A stretch of 64,000 bases of DNA from Propioniferax innocua (GCF_006716235.1 NZ_VFOR01000001.1:558001-622000), one strand, 5' to 3'. Positions 39,155 through 52,071 are shown, numbered from the stretch's first letter. The notes: generated by a model from the sequence alone, not told the origin. Numbers and translations are program-made.

Positions 39155-39163
39155 CCGGCGCGG

Positions 39164-41783
<2,620 letters not shown>

Positions 41784-41924
41784 CGAATCTCCTGTCGTAG
41801 CACGGGCCACCGGTCCACATCCCCCGACGGGGACTCGCCGAGTCTAGGCCATGAACGTCAAAGCCATGAGTGTCGAGGCCAGGGGCATCGAGATCAGGGG
41901 CATCGAGATCAGGGACGTCGAAGA

Positions 41925-42659
41925 TCAGGGGCAGCGCAGGATCGCCGTGGCGGCCGCCCCGGCGGTCGAGGTGCGCAGGACGCCGTCGCTGATGCACACC
42001 GGGTGGGCGCCGACCTCGACGAAGCGGTCGAGTTCCTCGTCGGTGATGCCGCCCTCGGGGCCCACCACGAGGATGATCTCGCCCCTGCTTGGAAGGTCGA
42101 CCCCGCCGAAGCCGGGTTCGGCACTCTCGTGGAGCACCAGCACCGTGACCGGTTCGGTGGCGTCGGCGACCTCCTGGCACAACTGGTTGGTGGTGACCGG
42201 CTCGGTGATCTCCGGGACGCGGACGCGCCGGGACTGCTTGGTGGCCTCACGTGCGGTGCTGCGCCACCGATTGAGGGCCTTGGCGCCGCGGTCGCCCTGC
42301 CATTTGACGATGCAGCGGGACGCCTGCCACGGGCGGATGCGCGTCACTCCGACCTCGGTCATGGTCTCGACCGCGAGCTCTGCCCGATCACCCTTGGCCA
42401 GTGCTTGGACCACGGTGATCGGACGTGCCTCGGGGGTGGCTTCGACGATCTCGTCGATGCACACCACGAGCCCGGACTTCTCGGCCTCGGTGACGGTGCC
42501 GTGCACGACGCGCCCGTCCCCGGCTCCGATCATCACCTGTTCACCGACGCCGATGCGGCGCACGACGGCCGCGTGGCGTCCCTCGCTGCCGCGCAGTTCG
42601 ACGGTGTCCCCGATGTGGGGCTCGGCGGGCAGCTCGCCGAGAAACAGTGGCCTGGTCAG
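41925..42659 (-). CDS. rsmE: 16S rRNA (uracil-1498-N3)-methyltransferase, apparent CTG start
   Basis: SPOUT methyltransferase acting on 16S rRNA U1498. C-terminal SAM-binding knot: [18 protein letters not shown] and [14 protein letters not shown]. The N-terminal PUA-like domain ([10 protein letters not shown] to [19 protein letters not shown]) is encoded without any in-frame ATG, GTG or TTG; the nearest standard start, GTG 42563, would delete it. A CTG at 42659 has AAGGAG 8 nt upstream and gives 244 aa, almost exactly the E. coli length. CTG 42659 overlaps the dnaJ stop (CTGA). Part of hrcA-dnaJ-rsmE. Downstream (41853-41925) lie degenerate repeats of an 18-bp unit. Confidence 0.85.
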   Translation of the reverse strand: MTRPLFLGELPAEPHIGDTVELRGSEGRHAAVVRRIGVGEQVMIGAGDGRVVHGTVTEAEKSGLVVCIDEIVEATPEARPITVVQALAKGDRAELAVETMTEVGVTRIRPWQASRCIVKWQGDRGAKALNRWRSTAREATKQSRRVRVPEITEPVTTNQLCQEVADATEPVTVLVLHESAEPGFGGVDLPSRGEIILVVGPEGGITDEELDRFVEVGAHPVCISDGVLRTSTAGAAATAILRCP

Positions 42660-43816
42660 CGGAACGACTCCTTGATCCGGTCGAAGAAGCCCTTGCCGGC
42701 TTCGCGTTTGTGCACATCGGGCTGCGGGTCGGTCTCATCGCGGAGCTCGGCGAGCTCCTGCAGGAGCCGGGTCTGTTCGGCATTGAGCCGGGTGGGGGTG
42801 GCGACGCGGAACGTGACCCCGAGGTCGCCGCGTCCTTTCCCACGCAGATTGGGGACGCCGCGCCCGGGCAGGGTGACCCGCGTGCCCGACTGGGTGCCGG
42901 CCGGCACCTCGATGTGGGCGATCCGATCTTCCTCGGGGCTCTCGCTCCACTCGTATTCGAGCGTCTCGACGGTCACCTCGGTGCCGAGGGCCGCAGCGGT
43001 CATCGGCACCGAGAGTTCCATCTCGAGGTTGTCGCCGTCGCGGTGGAACACCGGGTGTTCGTTGACCAGCAGCTCGACGTAGAGGTCACCGGCGGGGCCG
43101 CCGCCGGGGCCGACCTCGCCTTGGGAGGCCAGGTGGATGCGGTTGCCGGTGTCGACGCCCGCGGGGATCTTCACCGTGATGTCGCGACGCGAGCGCACCC
43201 GGCCCTCACCGTCACATTCGATGCACGGGTTCGGGATGACGCTGCCGTAGCCGCGGCACTGCGGGCAGGCCGAGGTGGTGCGCACATCGCCGAGGAAGGA
43301 ACGCTGGGTCTGCACGATCTCGCCCCGGCCATGGCAGACCTTGCACGTGACCGGCTCGGAACCCTCGGCCGCGCCCGAGCCCTGGCAGCGTCCACACAGG
43401 ACGGCGGTGTCCACCGACACCTTCTTGCGGGTGCCGAACACCGCTTCGTACAGGTCGAGCTTGGTGCGCACCAGCGCGTCCTGGCCGCGGCGCACGCGCG
43501 AGCGGGGCCCGCGTCCGCCCTGCTGGCCGAACATGGCGTCCATCAGGTTGGTGAAGTCGAAGCCACCGGCGCCGAACCCGTCGAAACCGCTGAAGCCACC
43601 GCCGTGCTTGGGGTCGCCGCCGCGATCGTAGACGGCACGCTTGTTGTCGTCGCTGAGGACCTCATACGCCTCGGAGATCTTCTTGAACTTCTCCGCGGCA
43701 TCGGCTTCGGAGTTGACGTCCGGGTGGTACTTCATCGCCGCACGCCGGTAGGCCTTCTTGATCTGTTCGGCCGTGGCGTCACGGGAGACACCCAGAACCT
43801 CGTAGTAGTCGGTCAT
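42656..43816 (-). CDS. dnaJ: Chaperone protein DnaJ (type I)
   Basis: Hsp40 co-chaperone stimulating DnaK, 386 aa. J domain [23 protein letters not shown] with HPD (in MKYHPDVN), a Gly/Phe-rich segment ([18 protein letters not shown]), four zinc motifs [24 protein letters not shown] and CIECDGEG, and the C-terminal substrate domains. Directly follows hrcA (2-nt gap), the DnaJ2 arrangement of actinobacteria, controlled by HrcA through the CIRCE operator upstream of hrcA; the grpE-dnaK-dnaJ1 operon must be elsewhere. Confidence 0.95.
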   Translation of the reverse strand: MTDYYEVLGVSRDATAEQIKKAYRRAAMKYHPDVNSEADAAEKFKKISEAYEVLSDDNKRAVYDRGGDPKHGGGFSGFDGFGAGGFDFTNLMDAMFGQQGGRGPRSRVRRGQDALVRTKLDLYEAVFGTRKKVSVDTAVLCGRCQGSGAAEGSEPVTCKVCHGRGEIVQTQRSFLGDVRTTSACPQCRGYGSVIPNPCIECDGEGRVRSRRDITVKIPAGVDTGNRIHLASQGEVGPGGGPAGDLYVELLVNEHPVFHRDGDNLEMELSVPMTAAALGTEVTVETLEYEWSESPEEDRIAHIEVPAGTQSGTRVTLPGRGVPNLRGKGRGDLGVTFRVATPTRLNAEQTRLLQELAELRDETDPQPDVHKREAGKGFFDRIKESFR

Positions 43817-43818
43817 CG

Positions 43819-44868
43819 TCACCCTTCGTTGAGGAATCGTCCGAGGTAGCGGGCGACGGCGCGTACCGAGCCCATCGCCGAGGGGTAGTCCATCCGGGTC
43901 GGGCCGACGATGCCGAGCGCCGCCCACGCGTCATCGCTCGCACCGTACCCGGCGGAAACCACCGATGTCGTCTGCAACTCCGTGTAGGGGTTCTCCTGCC
44001 CGATGCGGACGGTGACCTCCTCCGGCGAGGTGGACTCCCCCAGGAGCCGCAGCAGTACGACCTGTTCTTCGAGTGCTTCGAGCACCGGCCCCATGGTGGT
44101 GAGGAATTCGGGGCCGAAGCGGGTCAGGTTGGGCACTCCCCCCACCACGACGCGACGCGGGGCGCCGGTGCTGAGCATGTCGAGCACCGCACTGCCGCAG
44201 GCGGTGAGACCGGGCGCGTGGCGCGTGGCGTCACTCTGTCCGTCGTCACTCTGTCCGTCGTCACGCTGGTCCAGGAATGCCCCGAGGGCGGTGACCGCTT
44301 CGGAGACCTGTTGTCCCTCGACCACACGGTTGATCTGTTGTTTCCATTCCGCGAGGTCGTCCTCGGTGTGTGCACCGATCTCGAGCGTGCGCTGTTCGAT
44401 GCGGCCGGTGGAGCTGATGGCGATCACCAGGACCCGCTCGGTGCTCATGGAGACCAGTTCCACGTGCCGCACCGTGGAGCTGTCGAGCACCGGGTACTGC
44501 ACGATCGCGACCTGCTGGGTGATCTCCGCCAGCAGACGCACGGTGCGGATCACGATGTCGTCGACGTCCGCCGCACCGGAGAGGAAGGTGCTGATGGCGC
44601 GACGTTCGGGGCCCGAGAGTGGTTTGACCGTGGCCAGCCGGTCGACGAAGAGGCGGTAGCCCTTGTCGGTGGGGACGCGTCCGGCGCTGGTGTGGGGCTG
44701 GGCGATGTAGCCCTCCTCCTCCAGCGACGCCATGTCGTTGCGCACCGTGGCCGGGGACACCCCGAGGTTGTGCCGTTCCACGAGGGCCTTGGAGCCGACG
44801 GGTTCACGGCTGGAGACGTAGTCGCTGACGATGGCCTTCAGCACCGACAGCTTGCGATCGTCGACCAT
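43819..44868 (-). CDS. hrcA: Heat-inducible transcription repressor HrcA
   Basis: Repressor of class I heat-shock genes, 349 aa. N-terminal winged helix: [23 protein letters not shown] and [20 protein letters not shown], then [18 protein letters not shown]-terminal [22 protein letters not shown] short in-frame duplication ([11 protein letters not shown], 15-bp DNA repeat near 44231-44262) lies in the insert domain. A near-perfect CIRCE operator is upstream (44964-44988), so HrcA represses itself and dnaJ. ATG 44868 has GGAGGGAGGG just before it. Confidence 0.95.
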   Translation of the reverse strand: MVDDRKLSVLKAIVSDYVSSREPVGSKALVERHNLGVSPATVRNDMASLEEEGYIAQPHTSAGRVPTDKGYRLFVDRLATVKPLSGPERRAISTFLSGAADVDDIVIRTVRLLAEITQQVAIVQYPVLDSSTVRHVELVSMSTERVLVIAISSTGRIEQRTLEIGAHTEDDLAEWKQQINRVVEGQQVSEAVTALGAFLDQRDDGQSDDGQSDATRHAPGLTACGSAVLDMLSTGAPRRVVVGGVPNLTRFGPEFLTTMGPVLEALEEQVVLLRLLGESTSPEEVTVRIGQENPYTELQTTSVVSAGYGASDDAWAALGIVGPTRMDYPSAMGSVRAVARYLGRFLNEG

Positions 44869-44881
44869 CGTCCCTCCCTCC

Positions 44882-44945
44882 TGGCTTGTTCATCGCGTGG
44901 CTTGTTCATCGCGTGGCTTGTTCATCGAGTGGCTTGTTCAACGAG
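44882..44945 (-). repeat. Four 16-bp tandem repeats in the hrcA leader
   Basis: Units of CGCGATGAACAAGCCA (minus strand) with two to three changes in the distal units. They lie between CIRCE and the ribosome-binding site and add 64 nt to the 5' leader. Each unit contains an ATG, making short reading frames possible. Confidence 0.8.
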
Positions 44946-44963
44946 ACCCAGCACGTCGACATC

Positions 44964-44988
44964 TGGCACTCACGCAGAGCGAGTGCCA
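44964..44988 (-). promoter_or_regulatory. CIRCE operator (HrcA binding site)
   Basis: TGGCACTC-N9-GAGTGCCA, matching the CIRCE consensus TTAGCACTC-N9-GAGTGCTAA in all but the outer bases. Located about 95 bp upstream of hrcA. Confidence 0.9.
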
Positions 44989-45062
44989 ATCACACAGGGG
45001 GCCAGTGTAGCGACGTGGATCGGCTTTCGCAGTCCGCGCGCCGTCCGGACTACCGTTGTCCC

Positions 45063-45785
45063 ATGACCTCAGGCCCTGCTTCAGACACCCCGATCATCTG
45101 GACCGAGCTCGCACGCGGCGTCCACACCTGCACGGTTCCCGGGGCGGTACCGACCACGGCGACGCTGGTGGTCGGCACCGAAGCGGCAGCACTCATCGAT
45201 CCCGGCCGGAACGCGACCGATGCCGCCACCGTGCGGAACGCCGTGGATGAGGTGACCGATGCGCCCCTCACCCATGTGGTGGTCACCGGGGCCGCGCATG
45301 CCGGTTCGTTGGCCGCGTTCGAGGATCTGACGACGCTCGGGCAGTGGTCACTGACCGAGGACGCGCAGGACCACCCCGCCCCGAACAGACCCTTCGCCGG
45401 CGCCGCCAGCGTGTCGCTCGGTGACCTGTGGCTCGAGGTGGTCCAAGTCGGGGGCCGCTGTGAATCCGATGCCGTCGTGGCCATCCCGGCCGCGCATCTC
45501 GTGGTGGTCGGAGATCTGGTGGATTCCCGCGACGACGCCCTCGAAGGGCTCACCGCCGCCGATGTCGCCGAGGGCTGGCCCGATGGCGTGCACACCATGC
45601 TCGGGCTCCTGCGCCCGGCCCGTGGCCAGCAACCGGCCGACCGCGTGATCTGCAGCCGCGGCCCGGTGACCGACGCCGCAGGCGTCACGCGGTTCGGCAT
45701 GGCGATCGACGAACTCTCCCACGCCGACGACCCCGCGCCGACCGACCCCGGCGGACGACCGCAGTTGCCGATCACCTTCCGATAA
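45063..45785 (+). CDS. Metallo-beta-lactamase-fold-like protein without metal ligands
   Basis: 240 aa whose layout follows MBL-fold hydrolases: an early ATLVVGTEAAALIDPGRNATDAATV (typical strand-turn with conserved Asp), LTHVVVTGAAHAGSLAAF at the place of HxHxDH, DAVVAIPAAHLVVVGDLVDS. The usual metal ligands HxHxD are replaced by TGAAHAG, so hydrolase activity is unlikely; a structural or binding role, or a divergent enzyme, may remain. ATG 45063 has TACCGT 6 nt before (leaderless). It is divergent from hrcA. Confidence 0.6.
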   Translation: MTSGPASDTPIIWTELARGVHTCTVPGAVPTTATLVVGTEAAALIDPGRNATDAATVRNAVDEVTDAPLTHVVVTGAAHAGSLAAFEDLTTLGQWSLTEDAQDHPAPNRPFAGAASVSLGDLWLEVVQVGGRCESDAVVAIPAAHLVVVGDLVDSRDDALEGLTAADVAEGWPDGVHTMLGLLRPARGQQPADRVICSRGPVTDAAGVTRFGMAIDELSHADDPAPTDPGGRPQLPITFR

Positions 45786-45832
45786 ATTTTCGGTGAAGTC
45801 TCAGCCCGCACACGTCGACAAAGGGGGATGAC

Positions 45833-46594
45833 GTGGATGACAGGGAATGGTTCGACCTGACGCCTCGGGTGCGCGAGCTGTTCAGCAACGGCTTGTTCGA
45901 GCAGTGGTCCATGCTCGGGGCGTGGAGCAGTGAATCCTGCACCGCGCTCACGCTACGCCGAAACGAGGATGAGCCGCAGGTGTACAGGTGGCCCCTGGAC
46001 CAACCCGCGGCCGACTTCATCGACGACGTCCACCACGGTCGGGTCGCAGCCGAGTCCTTGAGCGTCGGCCCGTGGGAGCGCTCTCCGCTCCACGAACCCG
46101 CACGTCACGGGTTCTTGGATTCGTCATTGACGGATCGGATATACAGCCGGGGCCCGTGGGCTGAGTATCGCGGGCCCACCTGGGCCGAGACCATGGCTGT
46201 GTGGGTGGCGCTGTTGGGTGGTGATTTCGCCGGTCCGATCAACCCCACGCTGGGGGTGTGGATGACAGCGCCGGATGAGATCATGTTCTGCCAAGCGTTG
46301 TGGGCCACTCACGTCGGAGGCTTTGACGAGCTGTCTGACCCTTGGGGCACGGGTCATCTGTGGCAGGTGGTGGTCGAGAGGCTGGGCTCCTACGGCAACA
46401 TGGCCAACCCATGGTCGCCGGACTGGGCAGGCGAGGCGATCAGATACGTCAACGAGATCGGCCCTCTCGGGCCGATCGAGGCCAACCCGGCGAGGGTCTC
46501 TGAAGCCGGGTTCTACCGCACCTACGGGGATGGCTACCCCGAGCCGGTGGAACGACTGTGCGCCCACCTGACACAACTGACCCGCCAGGGATAG
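45833..46594 (+). CDS. Conserved-looking hypothetical protein
   Basis: 253 aa, acidic, Trp-rich (EQWSMLGAWSSESC, WSPDWAGEAIRY), no signal peptide or membrane helix. GTG 45833 follows AAAGGGGGATG. The codon use is like its neighbours. No motif recognised. A Trp-rich acidic protein resembles immunity proteins in style, but no toxin gene is adjacent, so no role is proposed. The 200-bp gap after it (46595-46793) shows no gene. Confidence 0.6.
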   Translation: MDDREWFDLTPRVRELFSNGLFEQWSMLGAWSSESCTALTLRRNEDEPQVYRWPLDQPAADFIDDVHHGRVAAESLSVGPWERSPLHEPARHGFLDSSLTDRIYSRGPWAEYRGPTWAETMAVWVALLGGDFAGPINPTLGVWMTAPDEIMFCQALWATHVGGFDELSDPWGTGHLWQVVVERLGSYGNMANPWSPDWAGEAIRYVNEIGPLGPIEANPARVSEAGFYRTYGDGYPEPVERLCAHLTQLTRQG

Positions 46595-46793
46595 GAATGG
46601 GACTGCCGCACAGCCAAAGGTCGCAGTGCTGGCCTGCACCACCTCGCCCGCTGCATGACGATATTGCAGGAGCACACCACGACGCTGCAGCGTGTGCAGA
46701 CCTCATCATCGCAGCGATTCGAATGGCCGCTTGAGGCCACTCGTGATGGGCGGCGCGCCACGTCCCACGGGCACGGCACCCCAAAGGCTCACA

Positions 46794-47678
46794 TCACAGA
46801 TGCGGGGCCGAGGATCCGGCCGGCCCCGGCTTGAGCGCCGTGGCACCACTGGTGCGCGACGACAGGCGTCCGGCCAGCCACCGGGCCACGAGCGTCAGAA
46901 CCGTGTTCAACACGATGAACACCAGAGCCGCCACCACCAGGGCCTGCAACATGTTGCCCTGCCCCGACCCGAGCTGACGGGAGTACTGGAGCAGCTCGTA
47001 GAAACCGATCAGGTAGCCGAGCGCGGAGTCCTTGATGATGATGACGATCTGGCTGAGCAGCGACGGCATCATCGCGGTGATGGCCTGGGGCACCTCCACC
47101 AGCAGCAGCGACTGGTTCCGCGTCATACCGATCGCCGACGCCGCCTCGCGCTGCCCCTTCGGCAGACCGTTGACGCCCGAACGGATCAACTCGGCGATGA
47201 CCGAGCCGTTGTACAGCGTCAGGCCGATGATCACCGCGTAGTACGGGGAGTCCTCCGCCGCGATGGCGCCGGTGGTGCGAGAGACCTGCGCGAGCGCGGT
47301 GTACAGGAACACCATCATCACCAGCACCGGCACGGCGCGCAGGAACTCCACGATGATGCTCGCGCCCCAGCGGATGACCGCGAACGGCGCAAGACGCAGG
47401 AACCCGAACGCGAGTCCGAACACCAGTGAGGTGGCCACCGAGATCGCAGCGGCCTGGAGGGTGAACTGCAGACCGGGCAGCAGGTAGTCCTGCCAGGCCG
47501 CGCCGTTGATGGCGTTGATCCACAGGTGGCCGGCGAGTTGGCCCTTCTGTGCGAGGTCGACCAGGACCTTGACGATCAGGCCCACCACCAGCAGGACGCC
47601 GACGATGTTGAGCAAGAGGATGTTCCTGCGTCCCCGGGGCCCGGGGGCATCGAACAGGACTGTGGGTTGTGCGCTCAT
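46794..47678 (-). CDS. gluD: Glutamate-type amino-acid ABC transporter permease
   Basis: Inner-membrane permease, 294 aa, with about five helices and the EAA-loop signature NGLPKGQREAASAIGMTRNQ. Preceded by LRAVPVLVMMVF as in polar amino-acid (PAAT) permeases. ATG 47678 overlaps the stop of the other permease (ATGA). Together with gluC it forms the heteromeric channel of a gluABCD-type importer. The N-terminal extension before the first helix (FDAPGPRGRRN) is typical for GluD. The exact amino acid (Glu, Gln, Asp) cannot be told from sequence alone. Confidence 0.88.
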   Translation of the reverse strand: MSAQPTVLFDAPGPRGRRNILLLNIVGVLLVVGLIVKVLVDLAQKGQLAGHLWINAINGAAWQDYLLPGLQFTLQAAAISVATSLVFGLAFGFLRLAPFAVIRWGASIIVEFLRAVPVLVMMVFLYTALAQVSRTTGAIAAEDSPYYAVIIGLTLYNGSVIAELIRSGVNGLPKGQREAASAIGMTRNQSLLLVEVPQAITAMMPSLLSQIVIIIKDSALGYLIGFYELLQYSRQLGSGQGNMLQALVVAALVFIVLNTVLTLVARWLAGRLSSRTSGATALKPGPAGSSAPHL

Positions 47679-48340
47679 CGAGCCACCGCCAATCGGTCGG
47701 AGAGCCACGTGGTGCAGATGCCGATCGGGATCACGATCAGGCAGAAGCCCAACGCGACGATGCAGAAGATGAACACCATCACGTCGGGGCGGAACTCCAT
47801 CATCGTCTTCATCATCCCCGAGACCTCGGCCACCGACGCGGCGGCGGCCACGGTCGAGTTCTTCGTGAGCGCGATCAGGGTGTTGCCGAGGGGCGTCACC
47901 GCGCCGCGCAGCGCCTGCGGGAGGATCACCAGACGCGCCGCGTCCATGAAGGGAAGACCGATCGCCCGGGCGGCCTCGGCCTGCCCGAGCGGCACGGTGT
48001 TGACGCCCGAGCGGATCGCCTCACACACGAACGACGCATGGTAGAGGCTGAGGCAGGCCACCGCATAGAGGAAGAAGTTGAAGTCGAAGTCCGACGACAA
48101 CTGCACCTGCAGCTGGCTCCAGACACCGAGCACGCCGATCACCATGATGATGGTCAGCGGTGTGTTCCGAACGATGTTCACGTAGGCCGCACCGAACTTC
48201 TGCAGCGACCCGATCGGTGAGATGCGGCACAGCGCCAACACCAAGCCGATCACGAACGAGCCGACGGCCGCGAGCACCGTCAACTTGATGTTCATCCAGA
48301 ACGCTCCCAGTACGTCGTACTGGCTGAGCAGTTCTCCCAT
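47675..48340 (-). CDS. gluC: Glutamate-type amino-acid ABC transporter permease
   Basis: Permease of 221 aa with five helices and VNTVPLGQAEAARAIGLPFMDAARL (EAA loop for contact with GluA). NIVRNTPLTIIMVIGVLG matches the PAAT family N-terminus. Separated from the binding-protein gene by 93 nt that hold a strong hairpin, and overlapping the second permease. ATG 48340 is preceded by GGAAGGATCTCG. Confidence 0.88.
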   Translation of the reverse strand: MGELLSQYDVLGAFWMNIKLTVLAAVGSFVIGLVLALCRISPIGSLQKFGAAYVNIVRNTPLTIIMVIGVLGVWSQLQVQLSSDFDFNFFLYAVACLSLYHASFVCEAIRSGVNTVPLGQAEAARAIGLPFMDAARLVILPQALRGAVTPLGNTLIALTKNSTVAAAASVAEVSGMMKTMMEFRPDVMVFIFCIVALGFCLIVIPIGICTTWLSDRLAVAR

Positions 48341-48402
48341 GAGTCGAGATCCTTCCTGCCTGGGACTGCGTCGGCGGGTCCTGCTTCAGGACGCCGCCGT
48401 GG

Positions 48403-48426
48403 GGCCCGGCCCACTCGGGCCGGGCC
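48403..48426 (-). terminator. Intercistronic hairpin after the binding-protein gene
   Basis: Perfect 10-bp GC stem GGCCCGGCCC / GGGCCGGGCC with a 4-nt loop, 8 nt past the gluB stop. Such hairpins commonly stabilise the upstream mRNA and let the solute-binding protein be made in excess over the permeases. Confidence 0.65.
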
Positions 48427-48433
48427 GGGTCGA

Positions 48434-49276
48434 TCAGGAGCAGGACTCCATCTCGGCGTTGTCGTTGAGCTCGGCGTCGGGCTCGTAGCCGGTGCCCTCA
48501 GTGGCGGTGTCGAGGGCTTCCTGCCACTTGCCGTCCTCCTTCATCTTCTCGATGGCGGCGTTGATGTCGGCGCACTTGTCCGAGCCCTTGGGCAGGCCGA
48601 CGCCGTAGCGCTCCTCGGTGAAGGCGTTGCCGACGACCTTGAACTTGCCCTTGTTGGCATCGGCCGCCGCCAGCCCGGCGAGGATGATGTCATCGGTGGT
48701 CACCGCGTCCACCTGACCGGCTTCGAGGATGGTCACGCACTCGGCGTACCCGGCCTGCTCGACGAGGTTGACGCCCTCGGCGTACTCGTCCTTGATCTTC
48801 TGGGCCGAGGTGGAGCCGGTGACCGAGCAGAGGTTCTTGCCGTTGAGATCCTCGGGCCCCTTGATGGCGTTCTCATCCGAACGAACGAGCAGGTCCTGTC
48901 CGGCGACGAAGTACGGGCCGGCGAAGTCGACGCGCTCCTTGCGTTCATCGGTGATCGAGTAGGTGGCGAGGATCATGTCGACCTCACCGTTCTCCAGGGC
49001 GTTCTCGCGGTTGGCGGACGGGGTCTGGACCCATTCGATCTTGTCCTCGGGGAAACCGAGCTCGCTCGCCACGTAGCGGGCCACATCGGTGTCGAAGCCC
49101 TCGGGATCGGCGTTGCCGGCACGGAAACCGAGACCGGGCTGGTCGAACTTGATGCCGATGCGCAGGGTTTCGCCGTCGCCACCTTCGTCACCGCCCTGAC
49201 TGGAGGGCGCGCAGGCGGTCGCGGTGAGCATCAGGCCGGCCGCGGCGGTCGCGGCGAGGAATCGGAAACGTCGCAT
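48434..49276 (-). CDS. gluB: Glutamate-type ABC transporter substrate-binding lipoprotein
   Basis: 280 aa extracytoplasmic binding protein (SBP family 3). Lipoprotein signal MRRFRFLAATAAAGLM followed by the lipobox LTATAC with Cys 22 as lipid site. The mature part has EGFDTDVARYVASELGF, VDMILATYSITDERKERVDFAGPYF and GVGLPKGSDKCADINAAIEKM, normal for PAAT glutamate/glutamine binders. Captures the amino acid outside the membrane and delivers it to GluCD. Second gene of the operon. Confidence 0.9.
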   Translation of the reverse strand: MRRFRFLAATAAAGLMLTATACAPSSQGGDEGGDGETLRIGIKFDQPGLGFRAGNADPEGFDTDVARYVASELGFPEDKIEWVQTPSANRENALENGEVDMILATYSITDERKERVDFAGPYFVAGQDLLVRSDENAIKGPEDLNGKNLCSVTGSTSAQKIKDEYAEGVNLVEQAGYAECVTILEAGQVDAVTTDDIILAGLAAADANKGKFKVVGNAFTEERYGVGLPKGSDKCADINAAIEKMKEDGKWQEALDTATEGTGYEPDAELNDNAEMESCS

Positions 49277-49334
49277 GGGGATCTCCTTTGGTCGTGCGGC
49301 GTGAGTGTGGATATGAGGTTGGGGGTGGATCGGT

Positions 49335-50111
<777 letters not shown>

Positions 50112-50233
50112 GAGCGGGACACTACCGGCTGGTAAGCCTTGACGGGAAGAGCCGACGATCCGGTTATCCAATCGTTGTCTAACGACCGGCTTTCTTCGCC
50201 TTCCCCCTGTATCGGTCAGGCGAACTGTATCGG

Positions 50234-51031
50234 TCAGGCGAACCTCGTGATGAGACGCTCACGCGCATGGTCCATGGTGTCTGCACCACACGTCGCCAGG
50301 AGCATCGACGCGGGCTGACCCACATATCGTTCCCCCTCACCAGTCACCACGGCTCCACCGGCCTCGGTGACGAGCAGGGCCCCCGGAACGTGATCCCACG
50401 GCTTGGGCTGCTGGTAGAGCAGGAAGTCCTGCAGACCCACCACCAGATCCGGGTAGTCGACGCCACAGCAGATCCCCACCCGGTTGATGTGACGGGCGAG
50501 AGTCTCGTCCTGCAGGACGTGTGGCACCGACGTGGCCCCATGCAGGTCGCGCGTGCCCTGCCCACACAAGTGGAGTTGTTCTCCCTCTGCGCTGAACGTT
50601 CCGGCACCTTTCTCCGCCATGTAGGCACGGTCGTGCTCGGGTTGCAGCACCCACGCGCGGGTGATCTCGCCGCGTCGGATCTCGCCGATCATGACGGCGT
50701 AGTCGGGGCTCCCCTGGATGAACTGTCGTGTGCCGTCGACGGGATCGACGTAGAACACATGCTCGGCCAGATGACTGTCCACCAGCAGCTCCGGGTCTGC
50801 TGAGACCGCCTCCTCCCCGACCACAAGGGCATGCGGGAAGGCCGCAGTGAGTTCTTGGGTGAGACGCAGCTCCGACTCCCGGTCGGCCACGGTCACGACA
50901 TCACCGGGGGCCTTCTCGCTGATGTCACCGCGGCCGAGACCACGCCACCGCGGACGGATGACGTCGCCGGCGACCGCCCTCATCAATTCGAGGATCCCGG
51001 CGGTGTCCAGAGGCTCTGCACTGTTCGGCAT
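50234..51031 (-). CDS. Inositol-monophosphatase-family phosphatase (possible histidinol phosphatase)
   Basis: Lithium-sensitive Mg-dependent phosphatase fold, 265 aa. Motifs: VVGEEAVS (Glu metal ligand), [14 protein letters not shown] (DPVDGT) and [18 protein letters not shown] (WDH/AGG). Members act on inositol-1-phosphate, histidinol phosphate or PAP; none can be chosen from sequence. ATG 51031 is 7 nt after TACCCT. Upstream in-frame sequence belongs to the DUF3097 gene region and is not used. Confidence 0.82.
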   Translation of the reverse strand: MPNSAEPLDTAGILELMRAVAGDVIRPRWRGLGRGDISEKAPGDVVTVADRESELRLTQELTAAFPHALVVGEEAVSADPELLVDSHLAEHVFYVDPVDGTRQFIQGSPDYAVMIGEIRRGEITRAWVLQPEHDRAYMAEKGAGTFSAEGEQLHLCGQGTRDLHGATSVPHVLQDETLARHINRVGICCGVDYPDLVVGLQDFLLYQQPKPWDHVPGALLVTEAGGAVVTGEGERYVGQPASMLLATCGADTMDHARERLITRFA

Positions 51032-51056
51032 GTCGACAAGGGTAGCGAGCGCCCCC

Positions 51057-52052
51057 TCACCACCCGTCCTGGGTGACGAAGTCGATGAGTTTCTCGACCT
51101 CGGTGACCAGCCTTCGATCCAGATGTTCCCAACTCTCGACACGGGCCAGGATCGCCTGCCATGCACGGGCGATGTCCTTCTGATCGCGCGCTGGAAGCCC
51201 CAGATGGGCGCAGATGCCCGATTTCCAGTCGGTCCCCTTGGGAATGTGGGGCCATTCGGTCAGACCGACGCGTTGGGGAAGCACCGCCTCCCAGATGTCG
51301 ACGAACCGATGCCCGGTGACGAACACGTGGTCGGCGTACGGGCCGCGGGCGACCGCGTCCACGATGCGGGTCTCCTTGGTGCCCTGCACCAGATGGTCCA
51401 CCAGGACGCCGAGACGACGTCCCTTCTCGGGTGCGAAGTCCCGCACGATCGCGTCCAGATCGTCGATACCGCCCAGGTACTCGACGACGACGCCCACGTG
51501 ACGCAGGTCGTCACCCCAGATCTTCTCCACGAGCTCGGCGTCGTGGCGTCCCTCCACGTAGATACGGCTCGGGAGCGCCACCTTGGCCCGCTGCTCCGAC
51601 GCCGGCGTCCGGCGGCTTCCCGAAGCGGTGTGCGTGAGCGACCGGGGCGTCTTGGCGCGCGGGCCGGCGACCAGATCGACCGGCTGCCCCTCCAACCACA
51701 GGCCGGGGCCGAGCGGGAAGGAGCGCGTCTTGCCGCGTCGGTCCTCCAACACGACGAGCCCGTTCTCCCAACGCACGACCGCCCCGACGAAACCACTGGA
51801 CGGATCTTCGAGGACCATGTCCTTCTCCACGGTCGTCTTCTTCGACGGCGTGCGCCCGGATGCCTTGGGGTTGGCCAGCACATCGCCTCGGTACCGCTCC
51901 TGGGGTGAGGGGCGTCGCGCTCCGGGAGGCGCGGAGCGTCGAGCGGGACGTTCGTCAGCAGCGCCACTGTTGGTCAGCCCGGTGCGACGAGCACCGGCCA
52001 GCCGACCATCACCAGAACCGGATTCATGGGGGAAGGGGTTACGGGAAGACAC
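51057..52052 (-). CDS. DUF3097-family protein with Toprim-like segment
   Basis: 331 aa, an actinobacteria-restricted family. An N-terminal basic, disordered part (to about residue 75), a small beta-rich region (GFVGAVVRWENGLVVLEDRRGKTRSFPLG), then a domain starting RIYVEGRHDAELVEKIWG with GVVVEYLGGIDDL and GVLVDHLVQGTKE, reminiscent of the Toprim core (VEG-x-x-DA ... D-x-x). That would suit a nucleic-acid enzyme, but function is unproven. GTG 52052 is 7 nt after TAGCAT, a promoter lying just past the hemW stop. Confidence 0.75.
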   Translation of the reverse strand: MSSRNPFPHESGSGDGRLAGARRTGLTNSGAADERPARRSAPPGARRPSPQERYRGDVLANPKASGRTPSKKTTVEKDMVLEDPSSGFVGAVVRWENGLVVLEDRRGKTRSFPLGPGLWLEGQPVDLVAGPRAKTPRSLTHTASGSRRTPASEQRAKVALPSRIYVEGRHDAELVEKIWGDDLRHVGVVVEYLGGIDDLDAIVRDFAPEKGRRLGVLVDHLVQGTKETRIVDAVARGPYADHVFVTGHRFVDIWEAVLPQRVGLTEWPHIPKGTDWKSGICAHLGLPARDQKDIARAWQAILARVESWEHLDRRLVTEVEKLIDFVTQDGW

Positions 52053-52071
52053 CCGGGCGATGCTAGCCAGC

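Noticed and set aside
45833..46594. Third immunity gene
   Set aside because: Acidic and Trp-rich like immunity proteins, but no toxin with the shared tag lies next to it.
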